DNA from: Streptomyces noursei ATCC 11455
GTDB lineage: Bacteria > Actinomycetota > Actinomycetes > Streptomycetales > Streptomycetaceae
NCBI RefSeq assembly: GCF_001704275.1
Contig: NZ_CP011533.1
Coordinates: forward strand, 1,922,001-1,986,000
Direction of reading: 5' to 3'
Length of the DNA: 64,000 nt
The notes under the pieces are model-generated. The model was not told the DNA's origin, made no database searches, and worked only from the letters and a program-made list of their open reading frames with translations. Position 1 is the stretch's first letter, and every line of letters starts with the position of its first letter. Below are positions 17,440 to 26,800 of the stretch, one piece after another. The translations under genes were made by a program, and so were the position numbers.

Positions 17440-18660
17440 TCAGCTGCGCGCCGTGGCGCTGCGCTGCCGCAACTCGGTGAGCACGGTTTCGATCAGCGGC
17501 GAGTGGTAGACGTCCGCGACCAGTGCCAAGTGCTCGTATTCGGCGGTGAGTCGGATGGCTTCGTGGCCCTCTCCGACCACCACGCTGTCGGCCCCGTGGG
17601 CGGGGACGTGGCCGACCGCGCGGTTCTCCAGGCCGCGTCGGAGGGCCGCCGCCTCGGCGACCGCGGCCAGTTGCCGGTCATCCAGGGAGACCGCGCGGGC
17701 GCGTTCGCGGACGATGTCGATGGCGTCGGACTCGACATGGCGGCGGATGCCGCGTTGCACGTCGCGGATCTCGGCCATCTGGCGGTTGGCGCGCCATTCC
17801 AGGTCGGCGAAGGGCCAGCGTCCGGACCACCGGGAGTCGTCCATGGTGACCTCGGGGGTCTGCGCGGTGACGGTCCGCCAGAGGGGCGTCAGGCGGCGCA
17901 GCCGGCGCCAGGCGGCGACCCGCGGGCCGGCCGCGGGCAGGGAGAAGCCGACGAGGACGAGGATCGCGGCGACGGAGGCGCTGAGCGGGGCGACGCCGTT
18001 GGAGAGCCAGAGCGCCGGATGTCCGGCCCATGACAGGGCGAACCCGATGACCTTGCAGGCGCAGTAGACCAGGCCGAGCCAGCAGCCGGCGGCCAGCACC
18101 CGCAGTCCGCGGGCCAGCCACGAGCCGCCGAGCCGGGCGGCGTAGCGCGGGCAGAGCGTCCCCAGGCCCGCCAGGCTCGCCCCGAAGATGGCCAGATAGA
18201 GCACAAGGAAGAGCATCACGCCGGGAGCGTCGGTGTAGGCGGTGCTGAAGTCCCGGGGATGCTCGACGGCGTCCGGGCGGCCGACGGCGAAGCCGGTCAC
18301 GGCCACCGCCCACAGCAGCGCCACCGCGCCGACCGCGGCCCGCGCCCTGGTCCGCGCCCGGACCCGGGCTGCCTCGCCCTCGCCCGCCGTCCAGCGGAGC
18401 AGCAGCACCAGGGCGCCGGCGGCGAACACCACGACGGAGGAGTAGAGGAAGACCATGGCGAGGTTGGCGACGCCGACCAGCCGGTCGAATTCCCGGTAGA
18501 GGCTGGGTGCGGAGAAGAGGAAGACCGTGGCCACCCCGCCGGTCATCACGCAGGCGAGTCCGAGGTCGGTGTTGGAGCGGTCGCGGAACCAGGCGACCGC
18601 CTTGTAGGCCACTAACGCCCAGGCCGCGGCCCCGAAGCAGAGGTAGACGACGTCAAACAC
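17440..18660 (-). CDS. MAB_1171c-type seven-helix membrane protein (DUF6545)
   Basis: 406 residues. The first half has about seven hydrophobic helices, from YLCFGAAAWALVAYKAVAW to ASVAAILVLVGFSL; the second half is a cytosolic domain starting near LTPLWRTVTAQTPEV with WPFADLEWRANRQMAEIRD. This layout matches the MAB_1171c putative transporters; their function is unproven. Codon 16 is TTA (18613-18615), so translation should depend on the bldA tRNA and be timed to development. GTG 18660 has AGGAGGAAG upstream and overlaps the stop of the peptidase gene by eight bases, so the two are coupled. An XRE regulator precedes them. Confidence 0.8.
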   Translation of the reverse strand: MFDVVYLCFGAAAWALVAYKAVAWFRDRSNTDLGLACVMTGGVATVFLFSAPSLYREFDRLVGVANLAMVFLYSSVVVFAAGALVLLLRWTAGEGEAARVRARTRARAAVGAVALLWAVAVTGFAVGRPDAVEHPRDFSTAYTDAPGVMLFLVLYLAIFGASLAGLGTLCPRYAARLGGSWLARGLRVLAAGCWLGLVYCACKVIGFALSWAGHPALWLSNGVAPLSASVAAILVLVGFSLPAAGPRVAAWRRLRRLTPLWRTVTAQTPEVTMDDSRWSGRWPFADLEWRANRQMAEIRDVQRGIRRHVESDAIDIVRERARAVSLDDRQLAAVAEAAALRRGLENRAVGHVPAHGADSVVVGEGHEAIRLTAEYEHLALVADVYHSPLIETVLTELRQRSATARS

Positions 18661-19231
18661 CGGCTTCCTCCTCCGGCCCGGTGGCCTCCTGCTGGCGGCG
18701 GATGTGCTGGAGGGCGGGCCCCAGTGCCGCCGCGACCTCTGCGGCCGGGCCCTCCAGCGGGAGTTCCCGCTCCACCGCGGAGGGCACCACGTGCTCCATC
18801 AGGAGCGTGCCGAGCACTTCGGTCTCCCGCTCGGCGAGGTTGTCGTAGCCGTGGTGCCGGGCGAAGCCCATGGTCAGGCCCATCCGTCGCATGGCGGTGG
18901 CGACGTCCACGGACGGGGTCCACATCCGCAGCGCGTCCTCCGTGACGGCCGGGTCCTGGGCGTGCCCGAGAAGGAGGTGGCTGAGTTCGTGCAGCACGAT
19001 GTGGGTCTGGTGCCAGGGGGAGGTCTTGAGCTCGTAGAAGACCCAGTAGCCGTCGTCCGTGGTGGCGGTCATTCCGGAGACGACCCCGCCCAGGCTCATC
19101 GGCACCAGGTGGACGGGCCGCTCCACCCGTGCCGCGACGATGTCGCAGATCCCCCGCAGATCGGTCGAGGCGGGCAGCCGCAGCTCCTTGATGAGCTGCT
19201 TGCACCGCCTGCGCATCTGCCCCACTCGCAT
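18653..19231 (-). CDS. ImmA/IrrE-like HEXXH metallopeptidase
   Basis: 192 residues with a single zinc-peptidase domain. The catalytic motif is HIVLHELSHLLLGH (HELSH plus a following His) and a downstream Glu in NLAERETEVLGTLL is the likely third ligand. ImmA/IrrE peptidases cleave or inactivate XRE repressors encoded beside them. Here an XRE gene lies 55 bases upstream and a membrane protein is coupled downstream, so a signal-dependent cleavage circuit is plausible (inference). Start ATG 19231 (MRVGQMRRRCKQL) matches the usual short amino terminus; GTG 19327 would add 32 residues and overlap the XRE gene. Confidence 0.8.
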   Translation of the reverse strand: MRVGQMRRRCKQLIKELRLPASTDLRGICDIVAARVERPVHLVPMSLGGVVSGMTATTDDGYWVFYELKTSPWHQTHIVLHELSHLLLGHAQDPAVTEDALRMWTPSVDVATAMRRMGLTMGFARHHGYDNLAERETEVLGTLLMEHVVPSAVERELPLEGPAAEVAAALGPALQHIRRQQEATGPEEEAGV

Positions 19232-19286
19232 GCTCGTCCCGTCCTCGTGTCCGGCCCGCCGCCAGGTAGTGAAGATCCGGTCGCGC

Positions 19287-19793
19287 TCAGCGGTCTGTAT
19301 CGGGCCGTGCGCCACGCCGATCACCACCCTGCTCCGACGGGCCGTCCGGCAGGTTCATCTGCTGGCGGAACTGGGAGATGATCGTCGTCAGACTGTCCTG
19401 CACCTCCGGGGGCAGCCCGACCGAGCGCAGTGCGATGGCGCGCACCCGTTGGTCCCGCATGGCGGCGAGGAACCGGACCTCCTCCTCCACCCGCGCGGCC
19501 TGCGGCTGCGAGAGGTCCCCCAGCAGGTAGCCGACCGGCACCGCGAAGAACTTCGCCAGCGCCCGCAGGAGTTCGGGGCCGGGGTTGGTCCGTCGCCCGT
19601 TGCGGAGCATCGACAGGTACTGCTCGGTGACCCTGACCCCGCCGTACTCCGCCGCCCCCTGGCTGATCTCGTCGGCCACATGGGCGTTGGTGTACGGCGC
19701 ACCCGGTGGGTGCATGTGCGCGAACAGGTGGTTGAGCCGTTCCGCGAGCACGCTGCCCTCCCCCTTGGGCCGGCTGTCGCCCCCCACTGTCAT
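19287..19793 (-). CDS. XRE family DNA-binding regulator
   Basis: 168 residues. A helix-turn-helix of the XRE type spans about 14-95, with THE-like turn VRVTEQYLSMLRNGRRTNP and PELLRALAKFFAVPVGYLLGD, typical of Streptomyces regulators that pair with ImmA/IrrE peptidases. The carboxy-terminal helix RVEEEVRFLAAMRDQRVRA may dimerise. ATG 19793 follows a G-rich stretch; GTG 19787 is an alternative. First gene of the three-gene minus-strand module, and likely its repressor or activator. Confidence 0.8.
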   Translation of the reverse strand: MTVGGDSRPKGEGSVLAERLNHLFAHMHPPGAPYTNAHVADEISQGAAEYGGVRVTEQYLSMLRNGRRTNPGPELLRALAKFFAVPVGYLLGDLSQPQAARVEEEVRFLAAMRDQRVRAIALRSVGLPPEVQDSLTTIISQFRQQMNLPDGPSEQGGDRRGARPDTDR

Positions 19794-20362
19794 CCCCCGT
19801 TCAATCCAGCGCCCCAACGAGCAGTTAAGGCCGTTGCTGCCACGTCCCCATCCTGACACGCCGGGAACGCGCCGCACCAGTCCACGTACGGACAGTGAGG
19901 AGCCTCGAACTTAACCGCGAGTTGAGTGACATGGCAACAACTACCCGTCGATCATGACGGGACTCACCCCGCATCGGGAGGGCGAGGGCCGAACACATCC
20001 ATTACGGACACCGGGTGGTCGGCGCGGAGTTCTCGCCCGTCGAGGACTCCCGGGGACGGGTCGTCCACCCGCAGCGGTGCCGGAGGGGCTGGACCGCACG
20101 GGCACGCGCCTGGTCGTGATCGGCAGCGGCGCCGAACTCGGCCACGGCACCGCGGCGTTGAACGCGTGGACGGGCGCCGGCCACCTGGCGGCGACCGCCA
20201 CGTGGGGCGCCTTCTCGGGGCACGCACCGAGCGACGTGCGGAGTGGCATCGCCGTCGTGCACCACGCGCCGCCGTTCGGGGCGGCGGAGCGCGACGTCGG
20301 TCACGGCGTGCGCTGCGGACCAGCCGAGTGCGCCGATCCCCGCATGGCCCCAGGAATGATCA
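19794..20362. other. Intergenic region before the XRE module
   Basis: About 570 bases without a supported gene. The first 130 contain relatively AT-rich DNA (TTAAGG, TTAACCGCG) that should hold the promoter of the XRE gene. Open frames elsewhere lack ribosome binding sites; one plus-strand stretch near 20090-20290 (LVVIGSGAELGHGTAALNAW) reads like protein but has no supported start and runs into the tRNA, so it could be a gene remnant. Confidence 0.5.
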
Positions 20363-20396
20363 AGGGGCCGTTCCAGATTTCTCTGAAACGGCCCCT
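20363..20396 (-). terminator. Strong hairpin terminator downstream of tRNA-Pro
   Basis: Ten-bp arms AGGGGCCGTT / AACGGCCCCT, then one mismatch, a 4-bp inner stem and a TTTC loop. It starts 20 bases past the 3' end of the tRNA on the minus strand. Confidence 0.85.
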
Positions 20397-20415
20397 GACC
20401 TGCGACTCTTTCGAG

Positions 20416-20489
<74 letters not shown>

Positions 20490-20612
20490 GTGCCCGCTGC
20501 GCCGGGGAGTTCCCCGGGCGGTCGTGCACGAGAACAATACCGCATGTCAGAGGGTGCGTGCTGCCATTTCCCGACCGGGGCGGGCGACGGGGCAGGTGGC
20601 GGGGCGGGCGGG

Positions 20613-20630
20613 ATGAGTACCCGTACTCAT
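20613..20630. promoter_or_regulatory. 18-bp perfect palindrome upstream of the YiaA/B gene
   Basis: ATGAGTAC-CC-GTACTCAT, ending 33 bases before ATG 20664. Size and symmetry fit an operator for a TetR/GntR-like dimer. The position suggests it overlaps the promoter of the small membrane-protein gene; the regulator is unknown. Confidence 0.55.
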
Positions 20631-20663
20631 GCGGCGGCGTCACCGCGCGGCCACGCTACGCGC

Positions 20664-20957
20664 ATGACTTCTCCATCGATTCAGCGGCCGACGACCACGG
20701 CCTTCTTCGTGCAGGCCGCGCTCTCGTTCGGACTGTCGCTGGTGGCGCTGGTGATCGGGATCGTCAAGCTGCCGGTGGGCGCCTGGGAGCGCTCGTTCCT
20801 CGCGCTGGGGCTGGTCTTCGTGGTCTCGTCGGCGTTCACCCTGGCCAAGTGCATCCGCGACCGGCAGGAGGCGACGGAGGTGACCAACCGGGTGGACAAG
20901 GCCCGGATCGACAAGCTCCTCATCGAACAGGACGTCTTCAAGCCGGGTCAGCTCTGA
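20664..20957 (+). CDS. YiaA/YiaB-like two-helix inner-membrane protein
   Basis: 97 residues with two hydrophobic helices (AALSFGLSLVALVIGIVK and SFLALGLVFVVSSAFTLAK), the second followed by the charged CIRDRQEATEVTNRVDKARI, matching the YiaAB two-helix family. Family function is unknown. ATG 20664 has no ribosome binding site and may be leaderless. It is a single gene between tRNA-Pro and the transketolase genes, with a palindromic operator candidate in its promoter region. Confidence 0.75.
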   Translation: MTSPSIQRPTTTAFFVQAALSFGLSLVALVIGIVKLPVGAWERSFLALGLVFVVSSAFTLAKCIRDRQEATEVTNRVDKARIDKLLIEQDVFKPGQL

Positions 20958-21002
20958 TCCCGGCCGCGGCGGACCGCGGGTCGCCGATCCGCGGACCGCA
21001 CC

Positions 21003-21033
21003 TTGACCTCAAGTTTGCTTGAGGTTGCATGAT
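21003..21033 (+). promoter_or_regulatory. SoxR/MerR-type promoter and operator for the transketolase pair
   Basis: -35 TTGACC (21003-21008) and -10 CATGAT (21028-21033) are separated by 19 bp, the long spacer typical of MerR-family promoters. The spacer region holds ACCTCAAG-TTTG-CTTGAGGT (21006-21025), an 8-bp inverted repeat very like the SoxR box CCTCAAGTTAACTTGAGG. Transcription would start at about 21040-21041, exactly at the second ATG of the transketolase gene, predicting a leaderless message. Confidence 0.75.
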
Positions 21034-21040
21034 CCGTCTC

Positions 21041-21799
21041 ATGACGACGACAGCGACGGACCCGACCGCGGCCGGGTCCCTGCCCGGCTCCCGCGGATTC
21101 GACGAACTGCCCCGGCTGATGGGGCTGATGACCGGCGACGAGAAGCACGGCCCGGCGGCCACCTCCACCCTCGACGCCCTGTGGGTGCTCTACGACCGGG
21201 TGCTGCGGGTCTCCCCCGCCACCGCCGCCGACCCCGACCGGGACCGCTTCCTGCTCTCCAAGGGCCACGGCCCGATGGCCTACTACGCGGTGCTGGCCGC
21301 CAAGGGCTTCTTCCCCACCGACTGGCTGCCGGGCTTCGGCACGTACGACTCGCCGCTCGGCCACCACCCCGACCGGACGCTGGTGCCCGGTGTCGAGATC
21401 GGCAGCGGATCGCTCGGACACGGGCTGCCGCTGGCCGTCGGCACCGCGCTGGGGCTGCGCGCCCAGGGCCGCACCGGACCGGCCGTGTGGGTGCTGATCG
21501 GCGACGCCGAACTGGACGAGGGCAGCAACCACGAGGCGCTCGCCTTCGCCGGCCCGGCCGGCCTGGACCGGCTGCACACCCTCGTCATCGACAACTCCTC
21601 GGCCACCCACGGCTGGCGCGGCGGGATTGCCTCCCGCTTCGAGGCCGCGGGGTGGTCCGCCACCACCGTGGACGGCCGCGACCACCGCGCGCTGTACGAG
21701 GCGTTCCGCGCCCCGCACCCGGGCCGGCCGCACGCGGTGGTCGCGCGGGTCGAGCCCAAGGCCCCGGCCCGACAGACGGCCCCCGCGCGCGCCGCCTGA
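21041..21799 (+). CDS. Transketolase, N-terminal (thiamine diphosphate-binding) subunit
   Basis: 252 residues covering the ThDP-binding half of transketolase. Motifs: LLSKGHGPMAYYAVLA, GSGSLGHGLPLAVGTALG and the Mg-ThDP motif GDAELDEGSN (154-163). The carboxy-terminal half is a separate gene 45 bases downstream; split transketolases of this type work as a two-subunit complex moving two-carbon ketol units. I chose ATG 21041 over ATG 21029 because the promoter geometry puts the transcription start there. The SoxR-like operator suggests induction by redox-active compounds, when pentose-phosphate flux and NADPH matter (inference). Confidence 0.85.
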   Translation: MTTTATDPTAAGSLPGSRGFDELPRLMGLMTGDEKHGPAATSTLDALWVLYDRVLRVSPATAADPDRDRFLLSKGHGPMAYYAVLAAKGFFPTDWLPGFGTYDSPLGHHPDRTLVPGVEIGSGSLGHGLPLAVGTALGLRAQGRTGPAVWVLIGDAELDEGSNHEALAFAGPAGLDRLHTLVIDNSSATHGWRGGIASRFEAAGWSATTVDGRDHRALYEAFRAPHPGRPHAVVARVEPKAPARQTAPARAA

Positions 21800-21844
21800 C
21801 CGCACCCGCCCCCGAACACCCCGTCGTACGAGAGGAATTCAGTG

Positions 21845-22747
21845 ATGGACACCATGCGGGAGCGGTTCGCCGCGGTCACCTCGCGGCTGCTGGACGAGGA
21901 CCCGCGGCTGGCCGTGGTGCTCGCCGACATCGGCGCCGACGGCTTCGCGGACGCGGCCCGGCGGCACCCCGAGCGGGTGGTCAACGTCGGCATCCGCGAA
22001 CAGCTGTTGGTCGGCGTCGGCGGGGGGCTGGCGCTCGCCGGGCTGCGGCCGGTGCTGCACACCTTCGCCAGCTTCCTGGTGGAGCGCCCCTTCGAGCAGC
22101 TCAAGCTGGACTTCGGCCACCAGGGCACCGGCGGGGTGCTGGTGAGCGCCGGCGCCTCCTACGACTGGCCGAGCGGCGGCTTCACCCATATGGCGCCGGG
22201 CGACGTGGCGCTGCTGGACACCCTCGACGACTGGACGGTGCATGTGCCCGGCCACCCGGACGAGGCCGAGACGCTGCTGCGCGAGGCCGCCGCGGCCGGC
22301 GACGACAAGGTGTACGTGCGACTGTCCGTGCAGGTCAACGAGATGCCGCGGCCGGTGGGCGGGGCGGGGTTCGACACCGTGCGGGAGGGGCGCCGCGGGG
22401 TGGTGGTCGCCGTCGGGCCGATGCTGGACAGCGTGCTGGCCGCCACCGAGGGGCTGGACGTGACCGTGCTCTACGCGACGACCGTGCGGCCCTTCGACGG
22501 CCGGGCGCTGCGGGCCGCCGCCGGGGCGGCCGGCTCCTCGGACGTGGTGCTGGTCGAGCCGTACCTGGCCGGGACCTCCACCCGGCACGCCAACGACGCG
22601 CTGGCGGACCGGCCGCACCGGGTGCTCGGGCTCGGCGTCGGCCGCCAGGAGCTGCGCCACTACGGGCAGCTCGCCGAGCACCTGGCGGCGCACGGGCTCG
22701 ATCCGCAGGGCCTGCGGGCGCGGATCACGGGTTTCCTGGGCGCGTAG
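21845..22747 (+). CDS. Transketolase, C-terminal (pyrimidine-binding) subunit
   Basis: 300 residues: the Pyr domain followed by the transketolase carboxy-terminal domain. NVGIREQLLVGVGGGLALAG supplies the catalytic Glu that activates ThDP, FASFLVERPFEQLKLDF is the conserved helix, and VVAVGPMLDSVLAATEGLDV starts the terminal domain. AGAGGA lies upstream of GTG 21842 / ATG 21845; ATG is preferred on spacing. It is in one operon with the N-terminal subunit, and neither half is active alone. DXS is excluded by the overall layout. Confidence 0.85.
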   Translation: MDTMRERFAAVTSRLLDEDPRLAVVLADIGADGFADAARRHPERVVNVGIREQLLVGVGGGLALAGLRPVLHTFASFLVERPFEQLKLDFGHQGTGGVLVSAGASYDWPSGGFTHMAPGDVALLDTLDDWTVHVPGHPDEAETLLREAAAAGDDKVYVRLSVQVNEMPRPVGGAGFDTVREGRRGVVVAVGPMLDSVLAATEGLDVTVLYATTVRPFDGRALRAAAGAAGSSDVVLVEPYLAGTSTRHANDALADRPHRVLGLGVGRQELRHYGQLAEHLAAHGLDPQGLRARITGFLGA

Positions 22748-22767
22748 ACCCGGATCGTGACGGTCGG

Positions 22768-23682
22768 TCAGATGTGCTTGTCGAGCCAGGACAGCAGATC
22801 GTCCTGGACCTCGTCGCGGTTGGTCTCGTGGAGGATCTCGTGCCGGGCGCCCGGGTAGGCCCGCCAGGTCAGCTCGCGGATGCCGAGGTAGCGGAAGTCC
22901 TCCAGGAGTTCGTGGACCAGGGTCATCCGCTGGTGGCAGGGGTCCTGGTCGCCGACCGCGACGTGGATCGGCAGGCCGCGGGGGATGCGGGCGAGCTGGG
23001 CGGGGTCGTTGACCTTGCGGATGGCCCGTACCCAGTCCAGGACCAGGCCGGCGCAGAACGGGAAGCCGCAGTCCTCGTCGGCTGCGTAGCTCTCGACCTC
23101 GGCGGTGTCGCGGGAGAGCCATGCGTAGCCGGTGCGGTGGGCGAAGGCGTCGTTGAAGGAGCCGAAGGTGCGCGGCAGGAAGGGCGAGGGGTGGGCCCGG
23201 CCGTGCGCCGCGATCTCCGCCTCCAGTTCGGTCACCGCGGCGTCGATGTCGAGGCCCGGCAGGGTGCGGAAGGTGCCGGTGAGGATCAGTCCGGCGAGGT
23301 CGGCGCCGTATTCCTGGGCGTAGTCGCGGGCCAGCATCGCCCCCATGCTGTGGCCGAGGAGGACGAGGGGGAGGCCGGGGTGGGCGGCGGCCGCGTGGTC
23401 GCCGATGCCCTTGAGGTCGCCGACGACGGCCCGCCAGGCGTCCTCGCCGGTCACCCCGCGGCCGCCGGTGGAGGCGGCGGTGGCGCCGTGGCCGCGGTGG
23501 TCCGAGGCGACGACGGCGTAGCCGTGGCCGGCCAGGAAGCGTGCGAAGCGGTCGTAGCGGCGGGCGTGTTCGGCGGCGCCGTGGGCGATCTGCACCAGGG
23601 CGCGCGGGGTGCCGGAGTCCGGGAGCCAGGTGTAGGTGGCGATGCGGGCGCCGTCGGGGGCTCGGTGGACGTCCTGCTGCAT
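22768..23682 (-). CDS. Alpha/beta hydrolase (monoacylglycerol lipase / lysophospholipase type)
   Basis: 304 residues of the Hydrolase_4 (MGLL) family. Oxyanion region VQIAHGAAEHARRYD, nucleophile elbow LVLLGHSMGAMLARDYA, Asp in HVAVGDQDPCH and catalytic His in PGARHEILHETNRDEV are all present. It probably releases fatty acids from monoacylglycerols or lysolipids in the cytoplasm; no signal peptide. CAGGAGA lies five bases before ATG 23682. It converges on the transketolase operon with a 20-base gap, and no separate terminator is evident. Confidence 0.85.
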   Translation of the reverse strand: MQQDVHRAPDGARIATYTWLPDSGTPRALVQIAHGAAEHARRYDRFARFLAGHGYAVVASDHRGHGATAASTGGRGVTGEDAWRAVVGDLKGIGDHAAAAHPGLPLVLLGHSMGAMLARDYAQEYGADLAGLILTGTFRTLPGLDIDAAVTELEAEIAAHGRAHPSPFLPRTFGSFNDAFAHRTGYAWLSRDTAEVESYAADEDCGFPFCAGLVLDWVRAIRKVNDPAQLARIPRGLPIHVAVGDQDPCHQRMTLVHELLEDFRYLGIRELTWRAYPGARHEILHETNRDEVQDDLLSWLDKHI

Positions 23683-23849
23683 GGGGCTCTCCTGGGGCTG
23701 GCGGGTCGTCGGTCGGGCCCACTGTGACCCGCCGGGCCGCGCTTGGCCACGGGGCGCGCGGTGGAGATGGCCCACGGCCCGTCCGGCGTGACAGGATCGG
23801 GCGGTTCTGTGTCGGCACTGTGCCGCAACCCCCTTGTACAGGAGGATCG

Positions 23850-26800
23850 TTGGACACCACAGACCGCCCCGAGCACACTCCCGCCCCGCGTTCGCCGCTC
23901 TCCCGCCGCAGATTCCTCCAGGGCACCGCCTCGGCCGCCGCCACGGCGGGGCTGGTGGGCGTCGCGGCGCCCGAGGCCGTGGCGCTGCCCGCCGCGCCGG
24001 CCGGCACCCCGGCCGCCGGCGCCGCCGCGGGACTGTCCTTCACCGCCGCCACCAACGGCTCGGCCACCCTCGCCCCGTCCGGTGACCACCTGGTCGCCGA
24101 GGTGCAGAACGTACTGTGGTCGCTGCCCCGCCAGGGCGGCGCGGCGCGGGCGCTCACCCCGCCGGACCTGGAGCCGACCCGCCCGGTGTACTCCCCCGAC
24201 GGCCGCCGGATCGCGGTCTGCGCCTACCGGGGCGGGAACTTCCACCTGTGGGCGCTGGCGCCGGACGGCTCGGGCCTGACCCAGCTGACCGACGGGCCGT
24301 GGGACGACCGGGGGCCGGCCTGGTCGCCGGACGGGACCCGGATCGCGTTCGCCTCGGAGCGCGGCGGCGACGCGGTCAAGGGCAGCCCGTACCGGATCTG
24401 GGTGCTGGAGGTGGCGTCCGGGCGGCTGACCCGGGTGACCGGGCTGTCCGGGCAGGACGGGCCCCATCAGGGCGGCGCCTGGGAGGACTTCGACCCCTGT
24501 TGGTCGCCGGACGGCGCGCGGATCGTCTTCGTCCGGGGTCGGCTGGGCGATACGGCGCTGGAGTCCCGGACGGTGGCGTCGGTGCCCGCCGACGGGCGGG
24601 GCGCGGTGCGCATCGAGCACACCGAGACGGCCGCGGCGCAGGTGATGGTGCCCGCGCTGTCGCCGGCCGGGCGGTTGGCGTACCTGCGGGTCACCGACGC
24701 GCCGGGCTCGACCTGCACGCTGGTGGTGGACGGTGCGGCGGTGGCGGTGGACGGTGATGTGGAGCCGGTGCCGCCGCGCTGGGTGTCGCGGGACGCGCTG
24801 CTGGTGACGGTCGGCGGGCAGTTCCGGATCGTCCGGCCCGACGCGCCGCGGCGGGCCGAGACCATCCCGTTCGCCGCGCAGCTGCCGCTGGACCGTCCGC
24901 GGTACCGCGTCAAGGACTACGGCTTCGAGCGCACGACGGCCGGACCGGTCCGCGGGATCCACCTGCCGGCGCTCTCCCCGGACAGCCGCCTGGTCGCCTT
25001 CGCCGCCCTCAACTCCCTGTGGGTGGCGCCCACTTCGGGCGGTGGCGCGCCGCGCCGGATCACCGCGGCCGCGGCCACCCGGTATGTGCTCGCGCCGAGC
25101 TGGTCCCGGGACGGTCGGGCGCTGGTGTACGCGGACGACCGGGACGGGCTGTTCGCGGTGCGCCGCCGGGAGTTGGCGTCGGGCGCGGAGACGGTGTTGG
25201 CGTCCGGCGGGCGGGTGCAGCCGGCGCTGTCGCCGGACGGCGGGCAGCTGGCGACGCTGGACATGATGGGCAATCTCGCCGTGCGGACGCTGGCGGACGG
25301 CACGGAGAAGGTGCTGGCCGCGCCAATGGGGGCGGGCGGGCTGCCGGGCCGACCCAGTTGGTCGCCGGACGGCCGCCATCTGGCACTGTGCGACCGCAAC
25401 CGGCTCAACCGTCGGTTCCGCGAGGGCTACAACGTCATCCGGATCGTCGACGCGGAGACCGGGAAGGACCGGCTGTACCAGGTCGCCGAGCACGTCTCGA
25501 TCGCCGATCGCTACGACTCCGGTCCGGTGTGGTCGCCGGACGGGAAGTGGCTGGCGGTGATCGCCGAGTCGGCGCTGTGGGTGCTGCCGGTGCGGCCGGA
25601 CGGGACGCCGGACGGTGCGCCGCGCCAGCTGACCGAGGAGGCCGCGGACCATCCGTCGTGGTCCGGGGACTCCGGGACGCTGCTGTACCTCTCGGCCGGG
25701 AAGCTGCGGCTGGTTCCGGTGTCCGGGGGTGCGCCGCGGACCGTTCCGGTCGCGCTGGAGCGGCGGCCGGCGCGGGCCCGGGACACCGTGGTGCACGCGG
25801 GCCGGTTCTGGGACGGCACCGGCGAGACGGTGCGCGAGGACGTCGATGTGGTGGTGCGGGAGGGGCGGATCACGGCGGTGGAGCCGCACCGGGCGTCCCG
25901 GGCCGGGGCCGCCCGGCGGGTGGACGCCGGCGACCGGACGGTGCTGCCGGGGCTGTGGGACGCACACACCCATCCCTGGCAGGTCACGTACGGCGGGCGG
26001 CAGACCGCGCTGCAGCTGGCGTACGGCATCACCACCACCGTCTCCTGCGGCGGCTTCTCCTACGAGCAGGCGCGGCTGCGGGAGGCGCTGGCCGCCGGGG
26101 TGCTGGCCGGGCCGCGACTGCTGACCTGCGGCGAGCTGCTGGACGGCGGGCGGGTGGCGTACAGCATGGGGCGGGCGCACCGGACCGAGGCGGGGCTGCG
26201 GCGGTCGCTGGCCCGGGGTGCGGCGTTGGACTGGGATTTCGTCAAGACCTATGTCCGGGCGCCGGGTTGGGTGGTGGCGGAGGCGGCGCGCTTCGCGCAC
26301 GAGCGGCTGGGGGTCCGCTCGGGTAGCCACCTGCTGAGCCCCGGGGTGCAGTTGGGGCAGGATCTGACGACGCATCTGCAGGCCACCCAGCGGCTGGAGT
26401 TCGGGCACGCGGTGTCCGCCTCGGGGCACGCGTACGAGGACGTCGAGAACGTCTACACGGCGGGCGGGCTGCACATGCTGGCCACGCCGTTCTCGGCGTC
26501 GCCGCTGATCGGTGAGGATCCGGCGCTGGCCGAGGACGTGCGGGTGAGTCGGCTGATGCCGCCGTGGGACGGTGCGGTGGTCCGGGAGAACGCCGGGCGG
26601 CGGCCGACGCCGGAGCAACTGGCCGCCATCGGCACCGAGGTGGGCGTCTACCGCCGCGTCCTGGACGGCGGCGGTCTGGTGGCGCTGGGGACGGACCAGC
26701 CGCTGGTGCCGGTGGGCCTGTCGCTCCATCTTGCGCTGCGGGCGCTGCACCGCGGCGGGTTGAGTGTCGTCGAGGCGCTGCGGACGGCGACCGTGCTGCC

